This document shows, one piece after another, positions 12,021-20,609 of a stretch of DNA of 64,000 nt. Each line of letters starts with the position of its first letter. The stretch's first letter is position 1. The stretch is from contig JAHHGT010000002.1 in assembly GCA_019359745.1 (NCBI GenBank), forward strand, positions 124,001-188,000, written 5' to 3'. A model generated the notes under the pieces. That model ran no database searches and was not told the origin of the DNA. It worked only from the letters and a program-made list of their open reading frames with translations. Source of the stretch: Aphanothece saxicola GSE-SYN-MK-01-06B (GTDB lineage: Bacteria; Cyanobacteriota; Cyanobacteriia; PCC-6307; Cyanobiaceae). Position numbers and translations under genes: made by a program.

Positions 12021-12260
12021 ATGGGCAACCGTCCCAACTGTCGCAGCTGCCGCCACTGCACCCCCCCTGCCGGGGTGGAGATGGGATGGTGCCAGCTGCG
12101 CCAGCTGCCCATTCATCCCGAACTGGTCGCCGACCTCTGGTGTCATCACTGGACGGCGCGACCGCCGCGGCTGCCCGTGGTGTCCCCCGACGGCCTGCTG
12201 AAGCCGGCGCGCCTCCCGATGGGCAGCCAGCAGCTCAGCCTGGCCACCGGCCTCACCTGA
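12021..12260 (+). CDS. Small cysteine-rich protein, possible metal binder
   Basis: 79 residues with five cysteines at 7, 10, 13, 24 and 41 (CRSCRHC near the start, then GWC and WCHHW), arranged like a small zinc or iron-sulfur knuckle. No recognised family. An AAGAGG-like purine stretch abuts the ATG, too close for a good Shine-Dalgarno. It is divergent from gcvT and upstream of the cyclic-nucleotide-binding protein on the same strand. The opposite strand also has an open frame, but the clustered CxxC pattern favours this one. Confidence 0.5.
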   Translation: MGNRPNCRSCRHCTPPAGVEMGWCQLRQLPIHPELVADLWCHHWTARPPRLPVVSPDGLLKPARLPMGSQQLSLATGLT

Positions 12261-12403
12261 CGGCGCCGGAAAGGTCGAAAATGTGACGGTTGATTCCGTT
12301 TTGACTTTCTTCCGTCGATTCTTCCCGGCTTCTCCTAGCGGAACGTCCCGTTTGGCCCTAGGAAGGCTCAACCCGTCCACCCCCACCACGGAGGTCCCCT
12401 GAA

Positions 12404-12802
12404 TTGATCAGAACCGCCACATCCCCATCACCCATCGAATTGATGGCTGTTCATGTGGATTGTGAAACCTTCACCCTTCCCACAGGAGCCCACGTCTTCT
12501 CCCGCGGCGCCAGCGCCAACGCCATTTACGCCGTCCGTCGCGGCATCGTGGAGCTGGTGGGCGAGCAGGGAGAGAAAACCTGCTACCGCCCCGGGGAGCT
12601 GTTCAGTTACCAGGACATCACCTGGCGCGAGCTGAGCCACCGCAGTGACGCCTTTGCCCGAACGCCGGTGGAAGTGCTGCGGCTTGATCGACTCCGCTTC
12701 CTCAACCTGCTGCACAACCACCCCACCCTGGCCGTGCAGCTGATCGGACAGCAGCACACCCGCCTGCGCGAACAGCGCGCCAGCGGCACCTGCTGCTACT
12801 GA
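12404..12802 (+). CDS. Stand-alone cyclic nucleotide-binding domain protein
   Basis: About 132 residues forming a single cupin-like cNMP-binding domain: LPTGAHVFSRGASANAIYAVRRGIVELVGEQGEKTCYRPGELF resembles the CRP/FNR effector fold up to its phosphate-binding cassette, and EVLRLDRLRFLNLL continues it. The protein ends before any helix-turn-helix, so it is not a complete CRP-type regulator. A GGAGG at about 12391 lies at good distance from a non-ATG (TTG-type) start. The last bases overlap convergent speB. It may sense a nucleotide or act through a partner; ligand unknown. Confidence 0.75.
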   Translation: MIRTATSPSPIELMAVHVDCETFTLPTGAHVFSRGASANAIYAVRRGIVELVGEQGEKTCYRPGELFSYQDITWRELSHRSDAFARTPVEVLRLDRLRFLNLLHNHPTLAVQLIGQQHTRLREQRASGTCCY

Positions 12803-13656
12803 GCGCCGAGCAGCAGCAGCAGGCTCCGGGTCACCTTGGCGGCCAGCACGGCGCTGACACCGCTGGCGTCGAGCTGGGGAGCCAGCTCCACGACGTCGGC
12901 GGCCACCAGCTGGTGGTGGCGCAGCTCCTCCACCAGCTCGGCGAACTGGGGCCAGTGGAAGCCGCCGGGCTCCGGGGTGCCCGTGCCGGGCAGCACGGCG
13001 GGATCGAACCAGTCGAGGTCGACCGTGAGATAGAGCGGCCGGCCCCGCAGGGGCGTCAGCGCCGCGGCCATCGCACCAATCGGCACCAGCCGGCCGCTGC
13101 TGCGCAGCTCCTGGAACTCCTCACGGGTGCCGCTGCGGATGGCGATCTGGCGCAGCTCACCGCTGGGCAGCACCTCCAGGCAGCGGCGCATGGCGCAGGC
13201 GTGGCTGTGGTGGGCCCCGAGCCACTCCTGGCGAAGGTCGGCGTGGGCATCGAGCTGCACCAGCACCAGATCTGGGAAACGCTGCGCCACCGCCGCCACG
13301 GCGCCACTGCTGATCGAGTGCTCACCGCCCAGCATCAGCGGCGCCAGGCCCAGATCCAGCACCGCTGCGGTGGCCTGGCGCACCGCCGCCACCACCGGCT
13401 CGGGCGCGCCGAAGGGGATCGCCACGGCCCCCAGGTCGGCGAAGGCCAGGTCCTCGAGATCCAGGTCGAGCTGGGGGTCGTAGCTCTCCAGGCCGCTGCT
13501 CACCTCCCGGATCGCCGCCGGGCCGAAACGGGTGCCGGGGCGGAAGGAGGTGGTGCCGTCGTAGGGCACGCCGAACAGGCCCACGGCACAACCCTGGGGC
13601 TCGCGGCGGGCGCCCATGTAGATCGCCCCTTCGGTGTCGAACAGCTCCAGGCTCAT
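12796..13656 (-). CDS. speB: Agmatinase / ureohydrolase
   Basis: Manganese ureohydrolase, probably agmatine to putrescine and urea. About 286 residues with [28 protein letters not shown], the binuclear-metal motif LDAHADLR with the following HSH, and [25 protein letters not shown]. The ATG overlaps the speE stop (ATGA), fixing the start within a longer open frame and indicating co-translation. Arginase or guanidinobutyrase activity is possible within this family; the spermidine synthase partner favours polyamine synthesis. Confidence 0.9.
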   Translation of the reverse strand: MSLELFDTEGAIYMGARREPQGCAVGLFGVPYDGTTSFRPGTRFGPAAIREVSSGLESYDPQLDLDLEDLAFADLGAVAIPFGAPEPVVAAVRQATAAVLDLGLAPLMLGGEHSISSGAVAAVAQRFPDLVLVQLDAHADLRQEWLGAHHSHACAMRRCLEVLPSGELRQIAIRSGTREEFQELRSSGRLVPIGAMAAALTPLRGRPLYLTVDLDWFDPAVLPGTGTPEPGGFHWPQFAELVEELRHHQLVAADVVELAPQLDASGVSAVLAAKVTRSLLLLLGAQ

Positions 13657-14528
13657 GGCTGGACCGCGGCGTCGGCCAGCTGGCGCTCCACGAAGGCCGG
13701 CACCGCCTCGAAGGCCCCCCGCTGCCAGCGGGGCGACCAGATGCTGCAGCCCGGCGCCACCACCGCGGCGCGTTCCGCCAGGGGCTCCCGGTAGCGGGGG
13801 CCATCGGGGCAGGCGAAGGTCCAGCTCCACCAGCCGCTGGGGTACATCGGCACCCAGCCATACAGCGGATCGGCATGGCCGAACACCTCGCGAAGCAATT
13901 GCACGGTGTCGATGTGCACCTGGCGGAAGGCTTCGGGGGATTCGCTCTGGGTGGCGAACACACCGCCGGGGCGCAGCAGGCGGCGGCAGTGCTGGAAGAA
14001 GCTGCGGTTGAAGAGGCCCTCGGCCGGTCCGGCCGGATCGGAACCATCCACCAGAACGACGTCGTAGCTGGCGTCGGGGGCGGAGGCGGCCCAGGCGATG
14101 CCATCACCGACGGTGAGGTGGAAGCGGGGATCGCTCCAGGCGCCGCCGCCGAGGCTGGGCAGGTGCTTCCGGGAGAGCTCCACCACCAGCCCGTCGATCT
14201 CCACCATGTCGAGGTGGGCGACGCCGGGGTGGCGCAGACACTCGCGGGCGGTGCCGCCGTCACCGCCACCGATCACCAGCACCCGCTCGATCGAGGCGGC
14301 CGCGCAGAGGGCCGGGTGCACCAGCGGTTCGTGGTAATGCCGCTCCTGCTTCTCCGCGGTCATCCAGCAGCCGTCGAGCAGCAGGCCCTTGCCGTAGGTC
14401 TGGCTGTCGATGATCGTGATGCGCTGGTAAGGACTGGTGTGTTCCTCCACCACGGTGGCGGCGAGGCCGTAGCGCACCCCGCCCAGCTCCTCGTCCACCC
14501 AGGTGCCCGGTGGCTGTTGCGGTCCCAT
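13653..14528 (-). CDS. speE: Spermidine synthase (polyamine aminopropyltransferase)
   Basis: Transfers an aminopropyl group from decarboxylated SAM to putrescine. The 291-residue product carries the SpeE marks [34 protein letters not shown], the nucleotide-binding [14 protein letters not shown], and [18 protein letters not shown]. The start [14 protein letters not shown] at 14528 is preferred over an ATG 26 codons upstream that would reach the divergent carbonic anhydrase gene. First gene of a speE-speB pair, divergent from the carbonic anhydrase gene. Confidence 0.94.
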   Translation of the reverse strand: MGPQQPPGTWVDEELGGVRYGLAATVVEEHTSPYQRITIIDSQTYGKGLLLDGCWMTAEKQERHYHEPLVHPALCAAASIERVLVIGGGDGGTARECLRHPGVAHLDMVEIDGLVVELSRKHLPSLGGGAWSDPRFHLTVGDGIAWAASAPDASYDVVLVDGSDPAGPAEGLFNRSFFQHCRRLLRPGGVFATQSESPEAFRQVHIDTVQLLREVFGHADPLYGWVPMYPSGWWSWTFACPDGPRYREPLAERAAVVAPGCSIWSPRWQRGAFEAVPAFVERQLADAAVQP

Positions 14529-14585
14529 GCGGCTGGCTCGTGGCTTTCCAGCTAAACCTTCGGCAGGACCCCTTGTCACGGCGCC

Positions 14586-15323
14586 ATGGCACATTCCAGA
14601 CGCCAACTGTTACGGCTTCTCGGCCTGGCGGGCACCGGGCTGGCCCTGAACACCCTGCGGCCGGCCTCGGCCGCCGCCGCGGACGCCACCCTGTCGGAAC
14701 GGCTGTCGGTGTGCCGTCCCGCCGGCGACCCGCTGCAGGAGCTGCTGCGCCGCAACCGCGACTTCTCCCGCACCTGGCAGGCGGCCGAGCGCAGCGACGA
14801 TCCCCTGTCGCGGGCCACCCTGCTGCACGAGACCTGGCCGCTGCACTGCCAGGTGCGGCCCGATGCCCTGGCCGCCGGCCAGCGGCCCTGGGCCTCGGTG
14901 CTCTGCTGCGCCGATTCGCGGGTGGCGCCGGAGTGGATCTTCGCCTGCGGCGCCGGGGAGCTGTTCGAGGTGCGCAGTGCCGGCAACACGGCCTTCGACG
15001 CGGGTGTCGCCTCGCTGGAGTACGCCGTGGCGGAACTGGCGGTGCCCCTGATCCTGGTGATGGGGCACAGCGGCTGCGGCGCGGTGACCGCCGCCATGGC
15101 CAGCAACCCGCTCACACCCCTGCTGGAGGAGCTGGTGACACCGATCCGCGCCAGCCTGAAGCCCGGAGCTGACCTGGCCCAGGCGGTGCGCAACAACGCT
15201 GCCGCCGCCGCCAGCGCCCTGCCGCAACGCAGTGCCCTGCTGCGCCAGGCCCTTGCCGACGGCCGCCTGCACATTCAGGCCGCCTACTTCGACATCGGCA
15301 GCGGCGAAGTGAGCCTGGTGTGA
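14586..15323 (+). CDS. Exported beta-carbonic anhydrase
   Basis: Interconverts CO2 and bicarbonate. The catalytic part has the beta-class zinc site: [10 protein letters not shown] (Cys and the Asp-Arg dyad), EVRSAGNTA, and HSGCGAV (His, Cys). The N-terminus has a twin arginine in [13 protein letters not shown] followed by a hydrophobic stretch and an Ala-rich cleavage region, a Tat- or lipoprotein-like export signal. It is therefore expected in the periplasm or thylakoid lumen, unlike the carboxysomal enzymes. Its TGA overlaps the GTG of the next gene. About 245 residues. Confidence 0.9.
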   Translation: MAHSRRQLLRLLGLAGTGLALNTLRPASAAAADATLSERLSVCRPAGDPLQELLRRNRDFSRTWQAAERSDDPLSRATLLHETWPLHCQVRPDALAAGQRPWASVLCCADSRVAPEWIFACGAGELFEVRSAGNTAFDAGVASLEYAVAELAVPLILVMGHSGCGAVTAAMASNPLTPLLEELVTPIRASLKPGADLAQAVRNNAAAAASALPQRSALLRQALADGRLHIQAAYFDIGSGEVSLV

Positions 15324-15754
15324 GCGGCGATCTGCCCCTGGGAAACGGCCTGATGATCCCGGCGGCCGAGCTGGGCTGGCGGTTTTCGCGTGCCTCCGGC
15401 CCCGGGGGCCAGGGGGTGAACACCACCGACTCCCGGGTGGAGCTGGTGTTCGACCTGGCCGCCAGCAGCGCCCTGCCCCCGACCCTGCGGGAGCGGGCCC
15501 TGCGGCGGCTGGCCCCCCGGCTCACCCCGGCCGGGCTGGTGGTCGTGGCCTCGGAGCAGCGCTCCCAGTGGCAGAACCGTCAGGCGGCGCAGAAGCGCCT
15601 GGTGGAGATGATCCAGGCGGCGATCGCGCCACCGCCGCCCCCCCGCCGCCCGACCAAGCCCAGCCGCGGCTCGGTGGAGCGCCGGCTGAAGGCCAAGCGC
15701 CAGCGGGGATCGATCAAGAACCACCGCCGGCAGGGTCCAGCCGAGGACGGCTAG
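15320..15754 (+). CDS. arfB: ArfB-like peptidyl-tRNA hydrolase, ribosome rescue
   Basis: Rescues stalled ribosomes by hydrolysing peptidyl-tRNA without a codon. The 144-residue protein has the release-factor GGQ motif in ASGPGGQGVNTTDSRVEL and a basic tail rich in Arg and Lys (RRPTKPSRGSVERRLKAKRQ), the ArfB/YaeJ arrangement without codon-recognition domains. GTG start overlapping the carbonic anhydrase stop (GTGA). The last 41 bases overlap the 3' end of convergent mazG. Confidence 0.88.
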   Translation: MSGDLPLGNGLMIPAAELGWRFSRASGPGGQGVNTTDSRVELVFDLAASSALPPTLRERALRRLAPRLTPAGLVVVASEQRSQWQNRQAAQKRLVEMIQAAIAPPPPPRRPTKPSRGSVERRLKAKRQRGSIKNHRRQGPAEDG

Positions 15755-16607
15755 GGCCGAGCCCCCCCTCAGCGCGGATCTGGGCCTTGGCCGCCTGCCA
15801 GTGGACCTCCAGCTCCGCGAGGCGGCGGCCACCGAGGTCGCCGCCCAGGGCAGCCTCCACCCGGGAAAAGCGATCGAGGAAACGGCGGTTGGTGCCGGCC
15901 AGGCCCTCCTCCGGGTCGAGATCGCACCAGCGGGCCACATTCACCAGGGTGAAGAGCACGTCGCCCAGTTCCTCCTGGGCGTGGGCCCGGTCGCCGCTGG
16001 CCACGGCCTCCCGCAGCTCGTCCATCTCCTCCTGCACCTTCGCCCACACGCCCTCGATGGCGTCCCACTCGAAGCCGGCGGCGGCGGCCTTGCGGGAGAT
16101 GGCCATGGCGCCGGCCAGGGCCGGCTGGCCGCGCACCTTCTGGGCCAGCCGCTCGCTGAGGGGGCTGGTGGTAGCTGGCTCCTGGCGTTCGGCGGCCTTG
16201 ATCGCCTCCCAGCTGCGGCGCACAGCCTCGGGGTCGCCGGCCCGCTCCGCCGCCGGATCGAACACATGGGGGTGACGGCGCACCAGCTTCTCCGTGATGG
16301 CAGAGGCGACGGCGGCCAGATCGAAGTGTCCCGCTTCGCTGGCGATGCGGGCGTGCAGGACCACCTGCAGCAGCAGGTCGCCCAGCTCCTCGGCCAGATG
16401 GCCGTCATCGCCCTGGCGGATCGCATCGGCCACCTCGTGGGCCTCCTCGAGCACGTAGGGGATCAGGCTGCTGTGGGTCTGGGCCAGGTCCCAGGGGCAG
16501 CCCGCCTGCGGATCCCGCAGCCGGGCCACCACCGCCACCAGCTCGCCAAGGGCCGCCAGGCTGGCCCCGTCGGCATCAGAAGCGGAAAGCGGCCGGGAAC
16601 CGGACAT
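15714..16607 (-). CDS. mazG: Nucleoside triphosphate pyrophosphohydrolase
   Basis: Housecleaning enzyme hydrolysing NTPs or dNTPs to monophosphates. The 297-residue product has the tandem MazG layout: N-terminal domain with LRDPQAGCPWDLAQTHSSL and EEAHEVADAIRQGD...EELGDLLLQV, and a second repeat with EEMDELREAVASGD...EELGDVLFTLVNVARW. The EExxE and ExxD metal-site acids are intact in both. Its 3' end overlaps convergent arfB. Upstream on the same strand lies bicA, with no sign of a functional link. Confidence 0.93.
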   Translation of the reverse strand: MSGSRPLSASDADGASLAALGELVAVVARLRDPQAGCPWDLAQTHSSLIPYVLEEAHEVADAIRQGDDGHLAEELGDLLLQVVLHARIASEAGHFDLAAVASAITEKLVRRHPHVFDPAAERAGDPEAVRRSWEAIKAAERQEPATTSPLSERLAQKVRGQPALAGAMAISRKAAAAGFEWDAIEGVWAKVQEEMDELREAVASGDRAHAQEELGDVLFTLVNVARWCDLDPEEGLAGTNRRFLDRFSRVEAALGGDLGGRRLAELEVHWQAAKAQIRAEGGLGPSRPRLDPAGGGS

Positions 16608-16658
16608 TCGCGGGAGGGCAGAACCACCACCATCCTTGGTGATGGAACCGCCCGGTGA

Positions 16659-18365
16659 TCAGGCCAGGCCAGCCACCGCCTGCTGCAGGGCGTCGTGGCG
16701 GCTGAGGGTGGTGCGCTCCAAAGGCAGCTTGGCGTAGAGCCCAAGCTTCTCGAGCCGCTGGCGGGTGGTTCCGCTGGCCCCGACCACAAACACCTGGCGA
16801 CCCTTCTCAATCGCTTCTTCGACGGCGAGCTCCACCGCCAGTGCCGCGGTGACACCGAGGTGGGAGACCTCGGTGAGATCGAACACCACGGCCTTGCAGA
16901 CACCGATGGCGTTGTGCTCACGGCCGATGGCCTTGGCCACACCGAAGATCATCGCGCCGGTCAGTTGGAACAGCAGCACCTCGCCCTTGCCCTCGTCCAG
17001 CAGGGTCTTTTCCTCAGGGTTGAGCAACAGGTCACCGTCGCCGGTGGAGATCGACTTGACTGATTTGCTCTGCAGAGCACTCATCTTGTCGATGGTGAGG
17101 ATGTTGGCGATGAACACGCCGATCCCCACAGCCGCGATCAGATCCACCAAGACGGTGAGGGCGATCACCAGATACATGATCAACGCCCCGGTGATCGAGA
17201 TGCGGTGGGCGCGCTTCAGGAAGCCCCAGTCGACGATGTCGAAGCCCACCTTCAGGGCGATGCCGGCCAGAACGGCCTGGGGGATCTGGGCCGCCAGCCG
17301 GGTGCCGGCCAGGATGACCAGCATCAGGATCAAGGCACGACTGATACCGGAAAGGGCGCTGCGCCCCCCCGCCTGGATGTTGACGACGGTGCCCATGGTG
17401 GCGCCCGCGCCGGCGATGCCGCCGAACAGGCCGGAGGCCAGGTTGCCCAGGCCCTGGCCGATCAGTTCCTTGTTGGGATCATGCTCGGTGCGGGTGATGC
17501 TGTCGGCAATCACGGCGGTGAGCAGAGCATCAATGCAGCCGAGCATGCCGAGCACCGCGGCATCCACCAGCATCAGCTGCAGCTGGGGCAGCTCAAAGTG
17601 GGGCACCACCAGGCTAGGGAAACCAGAAGCGATCTCACCGATCCGGCGGATCTCTTCGCCATCGGCTCCAGCGACACCTCCGCCACCCGTGAGCAGGGTG
17701 AGGGAGAGGACCGTGCCCAGGACCAGAGCGATCAGCTGGGGCGGTGCCACCTTCTTGATCTTGCCGGGTGTGAACCAGAGGATCGCCAACGTGACCACCG
17801 CCAGGGTGACTTCAGCGGGCCGGGCGTTGGCCAGCAACGAGGGCACGTTGGTGAGGGTGCCGATCACACCGCCCTTAGGGATGGCCTGGCCGAGGAAGGG
17901 ACCGAACTGCAGCACCATCAGGATGATGCCGATGCCGCTCATGAAGCCCGAAATCACCGTGTAGGGCATCTGGGTGACATAGCGACCCAGCTTCAGCATC
18001 CCGAAAACGATCTGGAACACGCCGGCCAGCATCACCACGGTGAAGGCCATGGCCAGGCCGTTCTCCGGGTCGCGGGCGGTGAGACTCGCAATGACGGCCG
18101 TCATCACCACCGTCATCGGCCCGGTGGGCTCGGAGATCAGGGTGGGCGTTCCGCCGAACAGGGCAGCGAACAGGCCAACCAGTACGGCGCCCCAGAGTCC
18201 GGCGGCGGCACCGGCGCCGGAGGCCACACCGAAAGCGAGGGCCATCGGCAGGGCGATCACCGCAGCGGTGACCCCTCCGAACAGGTCGCCCTTGATGTTC
18301 TGGGTGCTGATGTGATTCAGCAGCCGGAAAGGGGGAGGCCCTGGAGGGGACGAAACAGTTGCCAT
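16659..18365 (-). CDS. bicA: SulP-family bicarbonate transporter BicA
   Basis: Sodium-dependent bicarbonate uptake at the plasma membrane. About 568 residues: a SulP membrane domain of many hydrophobic segments, with LPMALAFGVASGAG and PTGPMTVVMTA near the start, then a C-terminal STAS domain (GEVLLFQLTGAMIFGVAKAI, VVFDLTEVSHLGVTAALAVE). Start MATVSSPPG at 18365 (nine codons inside the longest frame). Sulfate transport is the general alternative for SulP; the divergent sbtA-sbtB and the Na+/H+ antiporter nearby make bicarbonate far more likely. Confidence 0.88.
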   Translation of the reverse strand: MATVSSPPGPPPFRLLNHISTQNIKGDLFGGVTAAVIALPMALAFGVASGAGAAAGLWGAVLVGLFAALFGGTPTLISEPTGPMTVVMTAVIASLTARDPENGLAMAFTVVMLAGVFQIVFGMLKLGRYVTQMPYTVISGFMSGIGIILMVLQFGPFLGQAIPKGGVIGTLTNVPSLLANARPAEVTLAVVTLAILWFTPGKIKKVAPPQLIALVLGTVLSLTLLTGGGGVAGADGEEIRRIGEIASGFPSLVVPHFELPQLQLMLVDAAVLGMLGCIDALLTAVIADSITRTEHDPNKELIGQGLGNLASGLFGGIAGAGATMGTVVNIQAGGRSALSGISRALILMLVILAGTRLAAQIPQAVLAGIALKVGFDIVDWGFLKRAHRISITGALIMYLVIALTVLVDLIAAVGIGVFIANILTIDKMSALQSKSVKSISTGDGDLLLNPEEKTLLDEGKGEVLLFQLTGAMIFGVAKAIGREHNAIGVCKAVVFDLTEVSHLGVTAALAVELAVEEAIEKGRQVFVVGASGTTRQRLEKLGLYAKLPLERTTLSRHDALQQAVAGLA

Positions 18366-19002
18366 CACTACAGACCGGTGTGGTGGGCGCAACCATAGGG
18401 GTTAGTCAGGACGGCTGGGTGTCCCAAGGCTTCGCAGGACCATGGCCGAAGAAAATCTCAATCTTTCACTGCGCCGACCAGCCCTCCCTGTCGGCAGTTT
18501 CCCGCCTGCCTGCATCAGAATTCATCCGGCTTGGTTCGCGCAGCATCGCCCTTGGAGGCGTGCGGACTGGGAAGGGAGTCTGAAGAGCTTTTCTTGACCA
18601 AAGAAGCCGCATCCGGCCGGAGCATTGTGGCGGCTCCAGCGCTCTCTGCATGGGCCCTGATGCCTTGGCACAGCTGAGGTTCTGACAGAAGCGGCAGAAC
18701 TGACGCGATCGGCCCAGGCCTCACTTTTTCTTTGCCCAAGCCGGTGAACCGAACGACCCTGAATACGAAGCGTAGGTGTGAATGGTGGACCACCAATACG
18801 CGACAGAAAACAGGGATCTTCAAGGACATTGCTGCACACATCTGTCGAGCAAGAACACGACTCGTGGCATGGATAGCCTGGTCGCTTATCTGCAGCAGAA
18901 CATATGGCGATAACGATGCCTTATGGCTCATATCGCTTAAACGACGGCTGCATGCTTCTGCTACCTTCCACAGACTTAATTCAGGAGCTGCAGACTCACA
19001 AC
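18366..19002. promoter_or_regulatory. Shared divergent control region of bicA and sbtA
   Basis: 637 bases between two divergently transcribed inorganic-carbon transporters. No convincing gene: the open frames on both strands lack family resemblance and any translation signal. A 13-bp palindrome TGGTGG-A-CCACCA at 18783-18795 and a TTCTT-GACCA-AAGAA repeat near 18591-18605 are candidate operators for a LysR-type carbon regulator (NdhR/CmpR class), which is inference. AGGAG at 18983-18987 may serve sbtA translation. Confidence 0.45.
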
Positions 19003-20004
19003 GTGAATTTCCTTTCCGACTTCATCCCGCTCTTCCTGGAGCAGCTTCAGTCTCCGACCCTCGGATTCCTGATCGGGGGCATCGTCGTGGCGTCGCTTGG
19101 CAGCCAGCTGGCCATTCCAGATTCGATCTACAAGTTCATCAGCTTCTTCCTGTTGATGAAGATCGGCCTGACCGGCGGGATCGCCATTCGCAATTCCAAT
19201 CCCTCCGAGATCCTCCTCCCGGCAATCGCGGCTGTGCTGATAGGCATCGTGATCGTTTTCATCGGTCGTTACACCCTGGGCAAACTGCCCGGCATCTCGG
19301 TGCCTGACGCCGTGGCCACCGGTGGGCTGTTCGGCGCCGTGAGTGGCTCCACGCTGGCGGCGGTCCTGCCGCAGTTGGATTCCGCCAAGATCCCCTATGA
19401 GGCCTGGACGGCGGCCCTCTATCCCTTCATGGACATCCCGGCCCTTGTGACGGCGATCGTGGTGGCCAGCGTGTATCTCAGCAAGCGGAACGGCAAGGCT
19501 TCCGAAAAAGTCGAGATCTGGCCGATCATCAAAGAGAGCATGCAGAGCTCGGCCGTCACGTCTCTGCTCCTCGGTGTGGCCCTTGGCATTCTCACCAAGC
19601 CCGAGCCTGTCTATGAGAGCTTCTTCAACCCCCTGTTCCGCGGCTTCCTCGCGATTCTGATGATCATCATGGGGATGGAGGCCGCCCAGCGCATGAATGA
19701 GCTGCGCAAGGTTGCCCAGTGGTTTGCCATCTACGCCTTCTTTGCGCCCATCGTGCATGGTTTCCTGGCGTTCGGTCTTGGCCTTGTCATTCACAAGATC
19801 ACCGGCTTCAGCATCGGTGGCGCGGTCGTGCTGGCGGTCATCGCCGCCTCCAGCTCGGATATCTCAGGCCCGCCGACCCTCCGCGCCGGCATCCCGTCAG
19901 CCAACCCCTCGGCCTACATCGGTGCTTCCACAGCCATCGGCACGCCCGTGGCGATCGCCATCTGCATCCCCCTGTTCATTGGTCTTGCCGAGATGATGGG
20001 ATGA
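19003..20004 (+). CDS. sbtA: Sodium-dependent bicarbonate transporter SbtA
   Basis: High-affinity sodium/bicarbonate symporter. The 333-residue product matches Sbt[25 protein letters not shown] at the start (quoted region begins at 19006), [34 protein letters not shown], the variable cytoplasmic loop near 165-185, [15 protein letters not shown], and the C-terminal [16 protein letters not shown] and [22 protein letters not shown] at 19003 gives the canonical N-terminus; ATGs at 18952 or 18904 would add an unusual extension. sbtB follows 49 bases downstream. Confidence 0.9.
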   Translation: MNFLSDFIPLFLEQLQSPTLGFLIGGIVVASLGSQLAIPDSIYKFISFFLLMKIGLTGGIAIRNSNPSEILLPAIAAVLIGIVIVFIGRYTLGKLPGISVPDAVATGGLFGAVSGSTLAAVLPQLDSAKIPYEAWTAALYPFMDIPALVTAIVVASVYLSKRNGKASEKVEIWPIIKESMQSSAVTSLLLGVALGILTKPEPVYESFFNPLFRGFLAILMIIMGMEAAQRMNELRKVAQWFAIYAFFAPIVHGFLAFGLGLVIHKITGFSIGGAVVLAVIAASSSDISGPPTLRAGIPSANPSAYIGASTAIGTPVAIAICIPLFIGLAEMMG

Positions 20005-20053
20005 TCATCGGTCGTTAAACTTTCAATTCCACCACCAATCGGAGGCTAAAGTC

Positions 20054-20368
20054 ATGAGTCAACAGGTCTGGAAGCTGGTGATTGTTGCAGAGGAAATCCT
20101 CTCCAAAAAACTCATCAAGCTCATCAAGGCGGCAGGTGCCACCGGTTACACGGTCAATGCCGCGGGTGGCGAAGGAAGCCGCAATGTGCGCTCCACGGGA
20201 GAGCCCAGCGTGTCCCACACCCTCTCCAATGTGAAAATCGAAGTGCTCACCGGTACCCGCGAGCTGGCTGACGAAATCACCCGGGCGATCGAAGCGAAGT
20301 ATTACGCGGACTTCTCCATCATCACCTACATCTACCAGGTGGAAGCCCTGCGCGATCACAAGTTCTGA
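20054..20368 (+). CDS. sbtB: PII-like regulator SbtB
   Basis: Trimeric PII-like protein that binds adenine nucleotides (cAMP, AMP, ADP/ATP) and controls SbtA. 104 residues with ferredoxin-like strands, [23 protein letters not shown] (the T-loop region) and [27 protein letters not shown] good GGAGG lies 13 bases before the ATG. The C-terminus stops at RDHKF without the CxxxxxC redox loop known from Synechocystis SbtB. It sits directly after sbtA, as expected. Confidence 0.92.
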   Translation: MSQQVWKLVIVAEEILSKKLIKLIKAAGATGYTVNAAGGEGSRNVRSTGEPSVSHTLSNVKIEVLTGTRELADEITRAIEAKYYADFSIITYIYQVEALRDHKF

Positions 20369-20609
20369 TCCAGCAGGCCCCCTGACTGCCAGGGCGTGAA
20401 TGGAATGTTCCAGGACGTTGGCTGCCATGGAAACCTCCCGTTCCGTGGCCCTCTCGGCCCTCGGCTCCACCTTTCCGTCTCGATCGATCCTGGGCATCGA
20501 TCACCACCACTGATCGGATGGATCACGGTCTCCTGTCGATACTGGCGCCATTCAGGCAACCGATCGTCCTGGATTCCACTAAAACTGCTCCCACCCCCAA
20601 ACCCACCTG

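Noticed and set aside
8657-12286. 1209-codon plus-strand open frame
   Set aside because: It is antisense to aspS and gcvT, both clear enzymes. Its His/Gln/Gly-rich composition is what the complementary strand of high-GC genes gives.
18515-18931. 138-codon minus-strand ORF between bicA and sbtA
   Set aside because: No domain, signal or translation site, and odd composition; more likely part of the control region.
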